From assembly GCF_014203095.1 (NCBI RefSeq), contig NZ_JACHIG010000010.1, forward strand, positions 124,001 through 188,000: a stretch of 64,000 nucleotides of DNA, read 5' to 3'. The notes under the pieces are model-generated. The model did no database searches, was not told the origin of the DNA, and saw nothing but the letters and a program-made list of their open reading frames with translations. This stretch comes from Prosthecobacter vanneervenii. GTDB taxonomy: Bacteria; Verrucomicrobiota; Verrucomicrobiia; Verrucomicrobiales; Verrucomicrobiaceae. A program made the translations under genes and the position numbers. Positions 46,609-55,163 of this stretch are shown here, piece after piece; positions within the stretch are counted from its first letter, which is position 1, and each line of letters begins with the position of its first letter.

Positions 46609-47055
46609 GATGAACAAAACCGCCAAGTCTGAGAGCAACCGTGAAAAGTCCGGGTTGTTCCAGCCCGCTCACAATTTCTGCCGGTTTGCTTCACAGGCCG
46701 GCTGCACGTGGAACCCTGATAAATCAAAGGCGGAACACACTTGTTGAAGTTGTTCGCAGTACTTACGGATATGAGTTTCAAGGAACCTCCACCTTATCCA
46801 ATCATAAGAGCTGGGAACAACTCACGCCTTGAGCCGCATGAGAGCGCATGGCCTGAAGCCATCCTGCTGAAGACGCATCTGGATGGCAGCACAGAGAAAC
46901 TGCAGGCACCATGACGCCAGCCAGTGCTCTGGAGGAGTGGGATCGTCCAGCTCCCTCGCACATCCGCGAACATGCTACAGGTGGGGGATCAAGATGATCC
47001 CACTCCGTCGGGCTCATGCCTTCGTCATCAGACCCGTTCGTACTTGGACGTGTTC
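46609..47055. other. intergenic region after rnc
   Basis: About 447 bases with no gene, terminator or repeat that I can support. GCACGTGGAACC at about 46704 matches half of the parS-like sites near mnmG but lacks the left arm. Confidence 0.5.
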
Positions 47056-48819
47056 CTACTTCAGCGGCCAGAACACCGGCACCATGGCCAGAATGACGAT
47101 GAGCATCACCAGCGTCAGGCCACCGCCCACTTTGATGAAGTCGGAGAAGCGGTATTTGCCAGGACCATAGACGAGGATGCAGCTGGGTTCGAAAGGCGTG
47201 AGCATGGAGGCAGAGGCGCTGAGCATCACGCCGATGGCAAAGGCGCGCTGATTGGCCCCCATGGAAGCCGCAGCTTGCAGCGCCACCGGCAGCACCACGA
47301 GGGCGGCTGCGGCGTTGGACATGGGCTGCGTGAGCAGGATTGTCAGCAGGCAGAAGCCCGCAAACACGGCAAAGGGCCCTAGCGGCTGCAGCCAGCCGGT
47401 GATGAAATCCGCCGTCATCTGTGCAGCACCGGAGACCTTCATCGCTTCTCCAAAAGCCATCATGCCGCCGATCAGGATGAGCAGCCGCCAGTCGATGTTC
47501 GTGTAGGCGTTCTCCAGCTTGATGCAGCCTGTTACGACGGCAAGAATGGCCACCAATACAAAGGCCACGGTGTCCGGGACCCATTCAAAGCTGCTGCAGA
47601 TCACCGCCATCACAAAGGCCGCCAGCAGCATCAGGCCGCGACGGCGTGTCTCAGCGCTGAACTGATGCTGGGTGATCACGAGCATGTCATTGCCCTCTTC
47701 GTAGGCACGGAAGCGGTCGCTGGGCCCCTGCAGCAGCAGCACGTCACCAGCGCGGAGCTTTTCATCCGCCATGTGGTGCATGAGGGCGCGGTCGCTGCGT
47801 GTGAGCGCCAGCACGGAAAGGCCCGTGCGCTGGCGGAAGTTGTTTTCCCGCAGGGAGCGGCCCACAAAGCCGGAGCGCGGTGTCAGCACCACTTCAGCCA
47901 CCTGGGCGTCCCGCATGTCGATGCCGGAGCTGCGCAGCGTCACGTCTTCCAGAATGTCCAGGCCCTCGATCTTCTTCACGCGGATGAGGTTCTCCACCTT
48001 CCCGGCCACCAGCACCACATCTCCCTCCTCAAAACGGAGGTTTGGCCCTGCATCGATCGCCTGCTCGTCCCGGCGGATTTTGATGACTTGAAACTCCAGC
48101 GCGGAAAAGTCCGAATCAAACGCCGCCTGGCCGATGAGCGGCGAGTTTGGCAGCACCATCACCTCGGCCAGGTAGTCGCGCATGGCATCGCCAGACATGA
48201 CAGCCGCTTTGTCGCGCTCGGGCACCAGCCGGGTGCCAAAGAAGACCATGTAGAGAATGCCGGTGACCATGAGCACCAGGCCGATGCCGGTAAACTCAAA
48301 CATGCGCAGCGGCTGCAGCCCCAGCTTGGTGATGGCGCCGCTCACCGCCACATTCGTGGAGGTGCCGATCAGCGTACAAGTACCGCCCATCAGCGAGGCA
48401 AAGGCCAGCGGCATGAGCAGGCGCGAGGGCGGGATGCGCAGCTTGCGCGTCAGCCCCATCACCGGGCCGATGAACACAGCCGTCACCGTCGTGTTGTTCA
48501 TGAAGGCGGAGACGCCGCCCACCACCGCCATCATCACCGCCATGAGCCGCCTCGGCTGCGTGCCAAAGGTCTGCGCCAGAAAGCCGCCCATGAGGTCCAG
48601 CACGCCCGTCTCTCGAAGCGCCGCACCGATGACAAAGATGGCCGCCAGCAGGATGATCACGCGATCGCCAAATCCGGCAAAGGCCCGGTCCGCTTTCAGG
48701 ATGCCGCACATCACCAGCACGCAAAGCAACGACAGTGTGACGAGGTCCACCGAGATTTTCTCCGTGGCAAAGGCGATGACGGCGACGACGAGCAGTCCGA
48801 TGACGATCCAGGCTTCCAT
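47056..48819 (-). CDS. SLC13/DASS-type transporter with two TrkA-C (RCK-C) domains
   Basis: The 587-residue product starts at MEAWIVIGL. It has an N-terminal membrane half (about 1-180) with SAFMNNTTVTAVFIGP and GGTCTLIGTSTNVAV. Two cytoplasmic TrkA-C regulatory domains follow (about 195-285 and 290-375). The C-terminal membrane half contains LTQPMSNAAAALVVLPVAL and LSASASMLTPFEPSC. The paired Asn-Asn-Thr/Thr motifs are those of divalent-anion/sodium symporters. Substrates of relatives include sulfate and dicarboxylates; which applies here is unknown. Confidence 0.88.
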   Translation of the reverse strand: MEAWIVIGLLVVAVIAFATEKISVDLVTLSLLCVLVMCGILKADRAFAGFGDRVIILLAAIFVIGAALRETGVLDLMGGFLAQTFGTQPRRLMAVMMAVVGGVSAFMNNTTVTAVFIGPVMGLTRKLRIPPSRLLMPLAFASLMGGTCTLIGTSTNVAVSGAITKLGLQPLRMFEFTGIGLVLMVTGILYMVFFGTRLVPERDKAAVMSGDAMRDYLAEVMVLPNSPLIGQAAFDSDFSALEFQVIKIRRDEQAIDAGPNLRFEEGDVVLVAGKVENLIRVKKIEGLDILEDVTLRSSGIDMRDAQVAEVVLTPRSGFVGRSLRENNFRQRTGLSVLALTRSDRALMHHMADEKLRAGDVLLLQGPSDRFRAYEEGNDMLVITQHQFSAETRRRGLMLLAAFVMAVICSSFEWVPDTVAFVLVAILAVVTGCIKLENAYTNIDWRLLILIGGMMAFGEAMKVSGAAQMTADFITGWLQPLGPFAVFAGFCLLTILLTQPMSNAAAALVVLPVALQAAASMGANQRAFAIGVMLSASASMLTPFEPSCILVYGPGKYRFSDFIKVGGGLTLVMLIVILAMVPVFWPLK

Positions 48820-48942
48820 TGTTGGCGCACCAGTGGCGCAGGGAGATTTACAGCTCAAGGAGCAAGCTGCTTAAACCGGACCTGCGTGCCGTTTTTGTGG
48901 AAGCAAGCAGCCCCTGTGCGCGTTATCTCGCGCTTACTCTCC

Positions 48943-49857
48943 ATGCGTTCCCTCTCCCTCACTTTTCTCGCAGTCCTGGTTTCCGGACTGCAGGTTTTTG
49001 CCGCTCCACGCGCTGAACATGTCTTCATCATCAGCATCGATGGCGGCAAGCCGGCGGTCATTGCCGAGAGCGAAGCGCCTACGCTGAAGAAAATCGCCGC
49101 CGAGGGTGCCGTCACCTGGCAGGCCAGCACCATTTTCCCGTCCATTACCCTGCCCTCCCACACCTCCATGCTGACCGGTGTGGGTCCTGACAAGCACCAC
49201 ATCCTGTGGAACGCCTACACACCGATCAAAGGCATGGTGAAGGTGCCCACGGTCTTCTCCCTGCTGAAAGCCGCCGACCCCAAAGCCGTGGACGGCATGT
49301 TTGTCGGCAAGGTCAAATTCCGCCACCTGTGGCTGGAAAACTCCCTGGACGTCTTCGACTTCGGCGGCCCGCAGACCGCCGCGCCTGTGGCCGGATCTCC
49401 TGAAATCGAGAAGGACAAAAAGCCCTCGCAGATGGTGGCCAAGCAGGCCGCCGCCTGGATCAAGGAGACCAAGCCACGCCTCACCTTCATCCATTTCCCG
49501 GATGTGGACACCGCCGGGCACAAGGACGGCTGGGGCTCCCCGCAGCAGAAGGAAGCCATCAAAGTGACCGACCAGGCCCTCTGGCAGGTGTGGCAGGCCA
49601 TCAAGGACGCCGGCATCGCCGACACCAGCGTCATGCTCATCAGCGCCGACCACGGCGGGCATGACAAGACCCACGGGCTCAATACTCCCGACGACATGAT
49701 CATCCCCTGGGTGGCCTGGGGCAAGGGCGTGAAGAAGAGCTACACCATCACCGCCCCCGTCACTACTTATGACACCGCCGCCACCGCCCTCTGGCTGCTG
49801 GATGTGCCCCTGCCAGCCGATTTTGACGGCAAGCCGGTGACCAGCGCCTTTGAGTGA
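48943..49857 (+). CDS. exported alkaline phosphatase-superfamily phosphodiesterase
   Basis: The 304-residue product starts at MRSLSLTFL with a Sec signal peptide (cleavage near VFA-AP). It matches the nucleotide pyrophosphatase/phosphodiesterase group: IISIDGGKPAV near the N-terminus, the nucleophile threonine segment SITLPSHTSMLTG, HFPDVDTAGHKDGWGS, and SADHGGHDKTHG for the second metal site. It would hydrolyse phosphodiester or phosphate ester bonds in the periplasm. It is divergent from the SLC13 gene and meets the next gene tail to tail. Confidence 0.88.
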   Translation: MRSLSLTFLAVLVSGLQVFAAPRAEHVFIISIDGGKPAVIAESEAPTLKKIAAEGAVTWQASTIFPSITLPSHTSMLTGVGPDKHHILWNAYTPIKGMVKVPTVFSLLKAADPKAVDGMFVGKVKFRHLWLENSLDVFDFGGPQTAAPVAGSPEIEKDKKPSQMVAKQAAAWIKETKPRLTFIHFPDVDTAGHKDGWGSPQQKEAIKVTDQALWQVWQAIKDAGIADTSVMLISADHGGHDKTHGLNTPDDMIIPWVAWGKGVKKSYTITAPVTTYDTAATALWLLDVPLPADFDGKPVTSAFE

Positions 49858-50415
49858 TCAGACCGCCGGTGGCTTGATGGCCTTGATCTTCAGTGCAGAG
49901 ATGAAGATTGTGCCACAAAGCACGAGACGGATGCAGCTGTACGCAAAGCCCTGGAAGCTCTGAACTTCTCCGCGCATCACCTCCAGCATGAACTCAAAGA
50001 TGTAGTAGCTGGCCACCAGGCTGGCTGCGATCAAGACAGAGCACGCGAGCTTCAAGGCTTTCGACCCGCCAATCAGATACCCACCAATGGCGAAGCCTGC
50101 GGTGCAAAACACTCCGATCGCAAGCTCCAGCTCTCCGACGCCCAGCTTCAAGTAAAAGGGTATCGCCAAGTATACACCGTATGAGCACCAGAGGATCATA
50201 GCAATGACTGCAGGCAGCATCTTCTTCTGCCACACGTCCAGTTCATCCTGCCAGCGTTTGCGGTCGTTCGCTGTGGTCTGCCGACTCCGACAGGACGCGA
50301 TCTGTTCCTCCGTCAGCACCTTGCCCTTGCTGCGGTGGCTCCAGCATTGGGAGCAAAAGTCTTCATGGAATTCAGCGAACTTGCCGCAGTGCGGGCATTT
50401 TTGGCGCGGGGTCAT
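49858..50415 (-). CDS. zinc-ribbon membrane protein
   Basis: This 185-residue protein has a zinc ribbon at its N-terminus (CPHCGKF and CSQCWSH, four Cys at about 7, 10, 21 and 24). A basic linker follows, then about four membrane helices from residue 66. Function unknown. It abuts the stop of the phosphodiesterase gene without a gap. Confidence 0.68.
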   Translation of the reverse strand: MTPRQKCPHCGKFAEFHEDFCSQCWSHRSKGKVLTEEQIASCRSRQTTANDRKRWQDELDVWQKKMLPAVIAMILWCSYGVYLAIPFYLKLGVGELELAIGVFCTAGFAIGGYLIGGSKALKLACSVLIAASLVASYYIFEFMLEVMRGEVQSFQGFAYSCIRLVLCGTIFISALKIKAIKPPAV

Positions 50416-50557
50416 CAGTGCTTTTTTGAAGAAGGATTACGATGAGTCAAACGGATAGGTGTTACGAAAAGAATCACGGCGTGCGCATTTTTACCCGCCG
50501 CAGTTTTCCGCTCTTGCCATCCACGGCATGTCTCCGTACTCTCGCGCCCAATTTATT

Positions 50558-50866
50558 ATGAGCCAAAAAACACCTGTGAACTGGGAAAAGCTGGAGGAGA
50601 AGCCGGAATTCCGCACGCTGATGACGCGGAAAAAGGCCTTCATCATTCCCGCCACGATCTTCTTCCTTATCTACTACCTCGCGCTTCCCGTGCTGGTGGG
50701 CTACTGCCCGGATCTCATGAAGCAGAAGGTGTGGGGAGAGGTGAACATCGCCTACGTCTTTGCGCTCTCCCAGTTCTTCATGGCCTGGATCATGGCCTTC
50801 ATCTACGTGCGCGTCGCGGCCAAGTGGGACAAGGCGGCCGCAGAGGTGATCGACGGACACCATTGA
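50558..50866 (+). CDS. DUF485 membrane protein (YjcH-like)
   Basis: The 102-residue product starts at MSQKTPVNW. Two membrane helices (about 27-47 and 60-83) and the motif FRTLMTRKKAFIIPATIFFLIYY are typical of DUF485. Such proteins are usually encoded next to the acetate permease ActP. Here the ActP homologue follows 435 bases later, with an unrelated gene between them. The role in transport is not defined. Confidence 0.88.
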   Translation: MSQKTPVNWEKLEEKPEFRTLMTRKKAFIIPATIFFLIYYLALPVLVGYCPDLMKQKVWGEVNIAYVFALSQFFMAWIMAFIYVRVAAKWDKAAAEVIDGHH

Positions 50867-50917
50867 GAAAGATGAAGAATAAAAACTGAAATCTGAAACA
50901 TAACCCCGGGGCTTTCT

Positions 50918-51265
50918 ATGACGGACCTGCCAGATCGCACCAAGAAATTCGCCTCACGAATCATCAACATGTATCTGGCTCTGCCGAAGCACGATCTGAC
51001 AAAAGTGTTTGGTCCTCAGATTCTGCGTTCTGCCACCTCAGTTGCAGCGCAAACTCGGGAGGGCAAAAGGCCAAAGTCCCCCAAAGACTTCATCAGCAAA
51101 ATCGAGGGAGCCATCCAGGAACTCGAAGAAACCACACTCTGGCTGGAACTCATTCAGGATCACAAGCTGCTTAAACCCGCCAGACTGAAAGACCTTTTTC
51201 AGGAAGCTTCTGAACTCAACGCCATCATGACGACCGTCGTTGTTCAGGCGAAGCGGAAGCTTTGA
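50918..51265 (+). CDS. four-helix-bundle protein (23S rRNA intervening-sequence family)
   Basis: This 115-residue protein has the typical pattern of this family: FASRIINMYLALPK in the first helix, QILRSATSVAAQTREG in the second, FISKIEGAIQELEETTLWLELI in the third and a last helix LNAIMTTVVVQAKRKL. Members were first found in intervening sequences inserted in 23S rRNA genes and also occur alone. The gene is inserted between the DUF485 and actP genes on the same strand, suggesting passive mobility. Function unknown. Confidence 0.86.
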   Translation: MTDLPDRTKKFASRIINMYLALPKHDLTKVFGPQILRSATSVAAQTREGKRPKSPKDFISKIEGAIQELEETTLWLELIQDHKLLKPARLKDLFQEASELNAIMTTVVVQAKRKL

Positions 51266-51300
51266 TTTATCTTTAATCTTTAATTTTTTATCTTTCCCCT

Positions 51301-52875
51301 ATGACTATCGCGCAGATCATGTTCCTGGCCTTCGTCGGCCTCACGCTCCTCATCACTTTTTACGCCGCTAAAAAGAACACCGGTGCCAGCGCCTACTTTG
51401 CGGCAGGCCGCAGCATCACCGGCTGGCAGAACGGCCTCGCGGTGGCTGGCGACTACATGAGCGCCGCCTCCTTCCTCGGTATCTCGGGCGCTATTTGCTT
51501 TTCCGGCTATGACGGTTTCATGTACTCCGTCGGCTTCCTGGTGGCCTACATCACCGTGCTGCTCATCGTGGCCGAGCCGCTGCGAAATGCGGGCAAGTAC
51601 ACCATGGCCGACCTCCTGGCCTACCGCCTCAAGCCACGCCCGGTGCGTGCGCTGGCCTCCCTCAGCACGCTGACGGTTTCCACCATCTACATGATCGCGC
51701 AGATGGTGGGCGCAGGTGGCATCATCGAGCGTCTCATCAACATTCAGTTCGCGCCCGCAGTGATCGGCGTGGGCGTGCTCATGCTGGTGTATGTGGTCTT
51801 TGGCGGCATGCTGGCCACCACCTGGGTGCAGATCATCAAGGCGCTGCTGCTCATCGCAGGCGCGCTGCTGCTCAGCTATCTGGTGCTTCAGCATCACCAC
51901 TTCAGCTTTGCGGAGTTCTTCAGCTCTGTTTCCAAAGCCGACTACGGTGGCACTTCGGAGCCGAAAAACCTCATGCAGCCTGGTTTGAAATACGGCGTGG
52001 CCGCTGCGGGTCCCTGGGGTCCGCTGGATCTTATCTCCCTCTGCCTCGGCCTCGTGCTGGGCACCGCCGGCCTGCCGCACATCCTGGTGCGCTTTTACAC
52101 CGTGCCGGACGCCAAGACCGCCCGCTCCAGCGTGGTGTGGGCCATGGCCATCATCGGTCTCTTCTACATCATGACGACCTTCTTTGGCTTTGGTGCCGCC
52201 ACCATCCTGAAAAAGGAGCTCATCACCACCGCTGCCGGCAAACCCGACATCAACATGGTCGCGCCCATCCTGGCCAGGCATCTGGGCGGAGAGTACTTCT
52301 TCGCCTTCATCAGCGCCGTGGCCTTTGCCACCATCCTTGCTGTCGTCGCCGGTCTGACCATGAGCGCCAGCGCCAGCTTCGCCCATGACTTCTATTCCAA
52401 CGTCATCCATCACGGCAAAGAAAACCGTCCGGGAGCCGAACTCAAAGTGGCCCGCCTCACCGCCTTCTGCGTGGGCGCGGTCAGCATCGGCATCGCCATC
52501 TTCCTTGGCCCCAGCGTGAATACCGCCTTCCTCGTCGGCCTCGCCTTCGCGGTGGCCGCCAGCGCCAACCTGCCCGTGATCATCTTCAGCGTGTTCTGGA
52601 AGCGCTTCAACACCGCTGGCGCCGTGGCCGGCCTCAGCGTGGGCCTGCTCTCCTCCATCATCCTCATCCTGCTGAGCCCGAACGGTGTCTTTGGCAAAGC
52701 CGGCGCCATTTTCCCGCTGGAAAATCCCGGCATCGTCAGCATCCCGATCGGTTTCCTGGCGGCCTATCTCGGCACCATCCTCACTCCGCGTGACCTTGAG
52801 GCGGAAGCCAAATTCGCCGAGCTCACCGTCCGCGCCCACACCGGACTCGGCGCTGAGAAGGCCACCGCGCATTGA
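51301..52875 (+). CDS. actP: sodium:solute symporter, acetate permease ActP type
   Basis: This 524-residue protein has about 13 hydrophobic segments and matches the SSS family: AAGRSITGWQNGLAVAGDYM, SAASFLGISG, MADLLAYRLKPRPVR, GTAGLPHILVRFYTVPDAK and VVAGLTMSASASFAHDFY. The ActP type takes up acetate and similar short carboxylates with a cation. The upstream DUF485 gene supports this. Nothing before the ATG resembles a Shine-Dalgarno sequence (TTTATCTTTCCCCT). A stem without a T run (52909-52917 with 52925-52933) follows. Confidence 0.9.
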   Translation: MTIAQIMFLAFVGLTLLITFYAAKKNTGASAYFAAGRSITGWQNGLAVAGDYMSAASFLGISGAICFSGYDGFMYSVGFLVAYITVLLIVAEPLRNAGKYTMADLLAYRLKPRPVRALASLSTLTVSTIYMIAQMVGAGGIIERLINIQFAPAVIGVGVLMLVYVVFGGMLATTWVQIIKALLLIAGALLLSYLVLQHHHFSFAEFFSSVSKADYGGTSEPKNLMQPGLKYGVAAAGPWGPLDLISLCLGLVLGTAGLPHILVRFYTVPDAKTARSSVVWAMAIIGLFYIMTTFFGFGAATILKKELITTAAGKPDINMVAPILARHLGGEYFFAFISAVAFATILAVVAGLTMSASASFAHDFYSNVIHHGKENRPGAELKVARLTAFCVGAVSIGIAIFLGPSVNTAFLVGLAFAVAASANLPVIIFSVFWKRFNTAGAVAGLSVGLLSSIILILLSPNGVFGKAGAIFPLENPGIVSIPIGFLAAYLGTILTPRDLEAEAKFAELTVRAHTGLGAEKATAH

Positions 52876-52986
52876 TCCAAAACCTGATGCGGGCACCACC
52901 GCCCGCCCGGAGGCTGCTCCTGCGGCAGCCTCCGTCCGCAGCGGCATTGGCGGTGCTCGGCAGTCAGCAGCATAGAAAGGGTCTCC

Positions 52987-53313
52987 ATGAAACCAGCCCG
53001 GCCCTCCCCACCGACCCTGCTCCGGATATCCGCACTGGCATGGCTGTGCGCCGCAGTGTTCCTTCTGCCCTCCTGCCTTTACCGGCGCAGAGTGGTCTTT
53101 GAGCACGACACCCTCACGGGCCGCGATACCATGACCTACCGTGGCAAGGCCATCTCTCCAGAGGAGCTGTATGAGCTGGGGGAAAAGACCGGCTTTGGCC
53201 AGATCGACCTCATCCTGAAAAAGGACGGCACCACGCAGAAGCTCGACTTCAAAACCTGGCACACCGGCATGCGCCTGATCCCAGCGGCGCTGCAGGGAGA
53301 TGCGCTGGAGTGA
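52987..53313 (+). CDS. small predicted lipoprotein
   Basis: This 108-residue protein has a signal sequence ending in lipobox LLPSC (Cys 30). The mature part has a few short strands and charged residues (FEHDTLTGRDTMTYRGKAISPEEL in two parts). No family is recognised. It heads a run of short same-strand genes extending to 56.4 kb. Confidence 0.65.
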   Translation: MKPARPSPPTLLRISALAWLCAAVFLLPSCLYRRRVVFEHDTLTGRDTMTYRGKAISPEELYELGEKTGFGQIDLILKKDGTTQKLDFKTWHTGMRLIPAALQGDALE

Positions 53314-53350
53314 GGTGATTTTGCAAACACTTCCCACTCTTGCACTCCAC

Positions 53351-53414
53351 GCACTCTGGCGCAGCATCTCCACCGGTCATGCACTTCGCTGAATTCAAAG
53401 CCGCCATCCAGCAG
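53351..53414 (+). repeat. duplicated upstream-plus-start segment (copy A)
   Basis: GCACTCTGGCGCAGCATCT (53351-53369) recurs at 54128-54146. A further 24-base block (53391-53414), starting GAATTCAAAGCCGCC, recurs at 54900-54923. The shared sequence runs across the start of the next gene, so the gene start looks copied from the small gene at 54888. Confidence 0.7.
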
Positions 53415-54074
53415 AGGTTGTCATATTCTCATCGATGGAGTCCACTCATTGCAGTATGGTGTGCTTGCTTGCTGGTGGGCTGCTCCACGGGCTCTCAGCC
53501 ACCTGCGCCGGGTATCGATCCTGCCTATGGTCGGGCGATGCGGAAAGCCCAGTACAATCTGGGAGCGCGCTCCGCTAAGGCGGATATCAAACGCGGAACT
53601 CTGGCGTGGGAGACTCAGGATAATGGAGAGCAGGAGTACTGGCGCGTCCTTTGGTGCTTCCGCAAGATCCTGGCGGAAAAGTATGGCATCGAGTATCGCA
53701 TGCGCGGGCATGGTGTTCCTGCAGACAATCAGGCCCGGATCTCAGGCTATCAGTCGGTGATGAATCCATATCTGAGCGCCAGATTGGGAACAGAATGGAA
53801 GTCCCGCATCTATGCCGAAGCAGAGGCATTTTACCACACCCGCTGGCACGAAGTGGAACGGCAGTACTGCATCGATGAGCCGCATGAAGCTGGCTGCGAA
53901 GACTATATGCGTCTGCATCCCATCAGCGCGGAGGAAAGAAGGAAGCGCAATTCCCTGAACAAGTTCTATGACTACCGGGATGAGGATCCCAAAAGAAAGG
54001 TTCCGAGTGCTCGCTCCTTTCGTGGTCTGACCATGTGGGAAACCATCACCGTACTCCTCAGCAGCAGATCCTGA
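53379..54074 (+). CDS. predicted lipoprotein with a captured N-terminal segment
   Basis: From MHFAEFKAAIQQ the product is 231 residues. Its first dozen residues match the start of the small gene at 54888 (MTYLEFKAAIQQ), and the DNA is identical over 24 bases. A lipoprotein signal with lipobox LLVGCS follows only after residue about 20, so an original start may have been the TTG codon at residue 17. The mature part has EKYGIEYRMRGHG...Y..VM...SARLG, resembling the lipoprotein at 8357-8746. The fusion may spoil export or simply supply a promoter and start codon. Confidence 0.62.
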   Translation: MHFAEFKAAIQQRLSYSHRWSPLIAVWCACLLVGCSTGSQPPAPGIDPAYGRAMRKAQYNLGARSAKADIKRGTLAWETQDNGEQEYWRVLWCFRKILAEKYGIEYRMRGHGVPADNQARISGYQSVMNPYLSARLGTEWKSRIYAEAEAFYHTRWHEVERQYCIDEPHEAGCEDYMRLHPISAEERRKRNSLNKFYDYRDEDPKRKVPSARSFRGLTMWETITVLLSSRS

Positions 54075-54113
54075 ACGGCTGCCTCTTTCCGACCTGCCCC
54101 CGCTCAAATCCTC

Positions 54114-54172
54114 ACCTTGCACCGCGCGCACTCTGGCGCAGCATCTGCTCCAGCCATACACTACTTCAATCC
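54114..54172 (+). repeat. decayed copy B of the duplicated start segment
   Basis: CTTGCA, then GCACTCTGGCGCAGCATCT (54128-54146) and a degenerate start region with ATACACTACTTC correspond to copy A at 53338-53390. No reading frame follows, so this looks like a vestige of another copy of the same gene start. Confidence 0.55.
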
Positions 54173-54211
54173 CCAAGCTACCGTGCGGCAAGGCATTTTA
54201 AGCAAAGACCC

Positions 54212-54859
54212 ATGAAGCTCCGCATTCTCATCCTCGCAGGTCTCGCGCTGCTCACGGCGTTCACCGCCTATGCCGGCGGGCGGTGGGCAGTCTTGTTCCT
54301 CATTCCGCCTGTGTTCATTCCGGCCTTTCTTTGGCTTTTGGCAGCCCTGTGGGTGCTGCTGCCCTGCAGGGATGGCGGCCCCTTCTGGAAGCGGTGGCTG
54401 CTCCGTCTGGCCGCCCTGGTGGGCTGCTTGGCTTTTCTGTGGCTGCCCTTTTTCATGGGGGACGGCTACTATGAGATGGGGCTTCGCGCACACATCCGGT
54501 CCTTGTTCACTCCTGAATTGATCGCCGAGCTTCGCGGAACCGTCTCAAAGCTTTCCGACACGAAAGATGAGCACGGCAATGTGCGCCTGAAAGCCACCGA
54601 CCTCCCTCCGGCCGTCTGCGCGACAGCGTGGGGGGCACCGGGCGGCGCCTCCTGCTCTTTTGATGAGAAAGGCGGGCTGAAGTCAGTGCAGCTGACCTGG
54701 GGCTCAGCGCTCATCGCCCACCACGGGCTGGTCATCTCAGATGAGCCGATTCCCTTTCGTGGCACCGGCTTTCATGGAGGCGACCAGGACATGGTGTACT
54801 ACACAGAGTGGTACTACCCGCTCCACCCAGGGGCCTACATCTATATCGACGAGAACTGA
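54212..54859 (+). CDS. hypothetical membrane protein
   Basis: The 215-residue product starts at MKLRILILA. Three hydrophobic segments (about 4-20, 27-50 and 65-85) precede a soluble domain with LFTPELIAELRGTVSKL and a C-terminus rich in Tyr and Trp (EWYYPLHPGAYIYID). No family is recognised. It lies between two copies of the repeated start segment and ends 28 bases before the next gene. Confidence 0.65.
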   Translation: MKLRILILAGLALLTAFTAYAGGRWAVLFLIPPVFIPAFLWLLAALWVLLPCRDGGPFWKRWLLRLAALVGCLAFLWLPFFMGDGYYEMGLRAHIRSLFTPELIAELRGTVSKLSDTKDEHGNVRLKATDLPPAVCATAWGAPGGASCSFDEKGGLKSVQLTWGSALIAHHGLVISDEPIPFRGTGFHGGDQDMVYYTEWYYPLHPGAYIYIDEN

Positions 54860-54887
54860 TCTGCCTCATACCCTCGCGGAACCGGCC

Positions 54888-55094
54888 ATGACCTACCTCG
54901 AATTCAAAGCCGCCATCCAGCAGCATCTGCAGCGCAGCCGGTCTGGCGCCACGTGGGTGGAGCTGCGGGATCAACTGGGCCTGCCCTACGAGCGTGCCTG
55001 CCCTGAATGGACACGGCGGCTGGAGGAGGACATCGGCCTGGAGCGGCGCAAGGGCGCCGGACGTGCGCTGGTGTGGGGGCTCGGGAAGCGCTGA
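54888..55094 (+). CDS. small winged-helix-like protein
   Basis: The product is 68 residues, starting MTYLEFKAAIQQ. Two helices with TWVELRDQLGLPY, then CPEWTRRLEEDIGL, and a final strand pair with GAGRALVWGLG suggest a compact DNA-binding winged helix. Similar short proteins of unknown function seem common in related bacteria. Its 5' end is the intact version of the segment repeated at 53351 and 54128. It could be a local regulator. Confidence 0.65.
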   Translation: MTYLEFKAAIQQHLQRSRSGATWVELRDQLGLPYERACPEWTRRLEEDIGLERRKGAGRALVWGLGKR

Positions 55095-55163
55095 GCGTTG
55101 CAGCGCCTGACCTCGGCAGATTTTGGCTGGACGGGACGAGCCGCCGCCTGCTATTTTGGCCTA

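Noticed and set aside
46704..46715. Third parS-like site after rnc
   Set aside because: Only one half-site (GCACGTGGAACC) is present; the left arm is missing.
47665..48942. Upstream extension of the phosphodiesterase frame by over 400 codons
   Set aside because: This part is antisense to the SLC13 transporter; the true start is at a signal peptide at 48943.
52909..52933. Stem after actP as a terminator
   Set aside because: The nine-base stem is perfect, but no T run follows on either strand.
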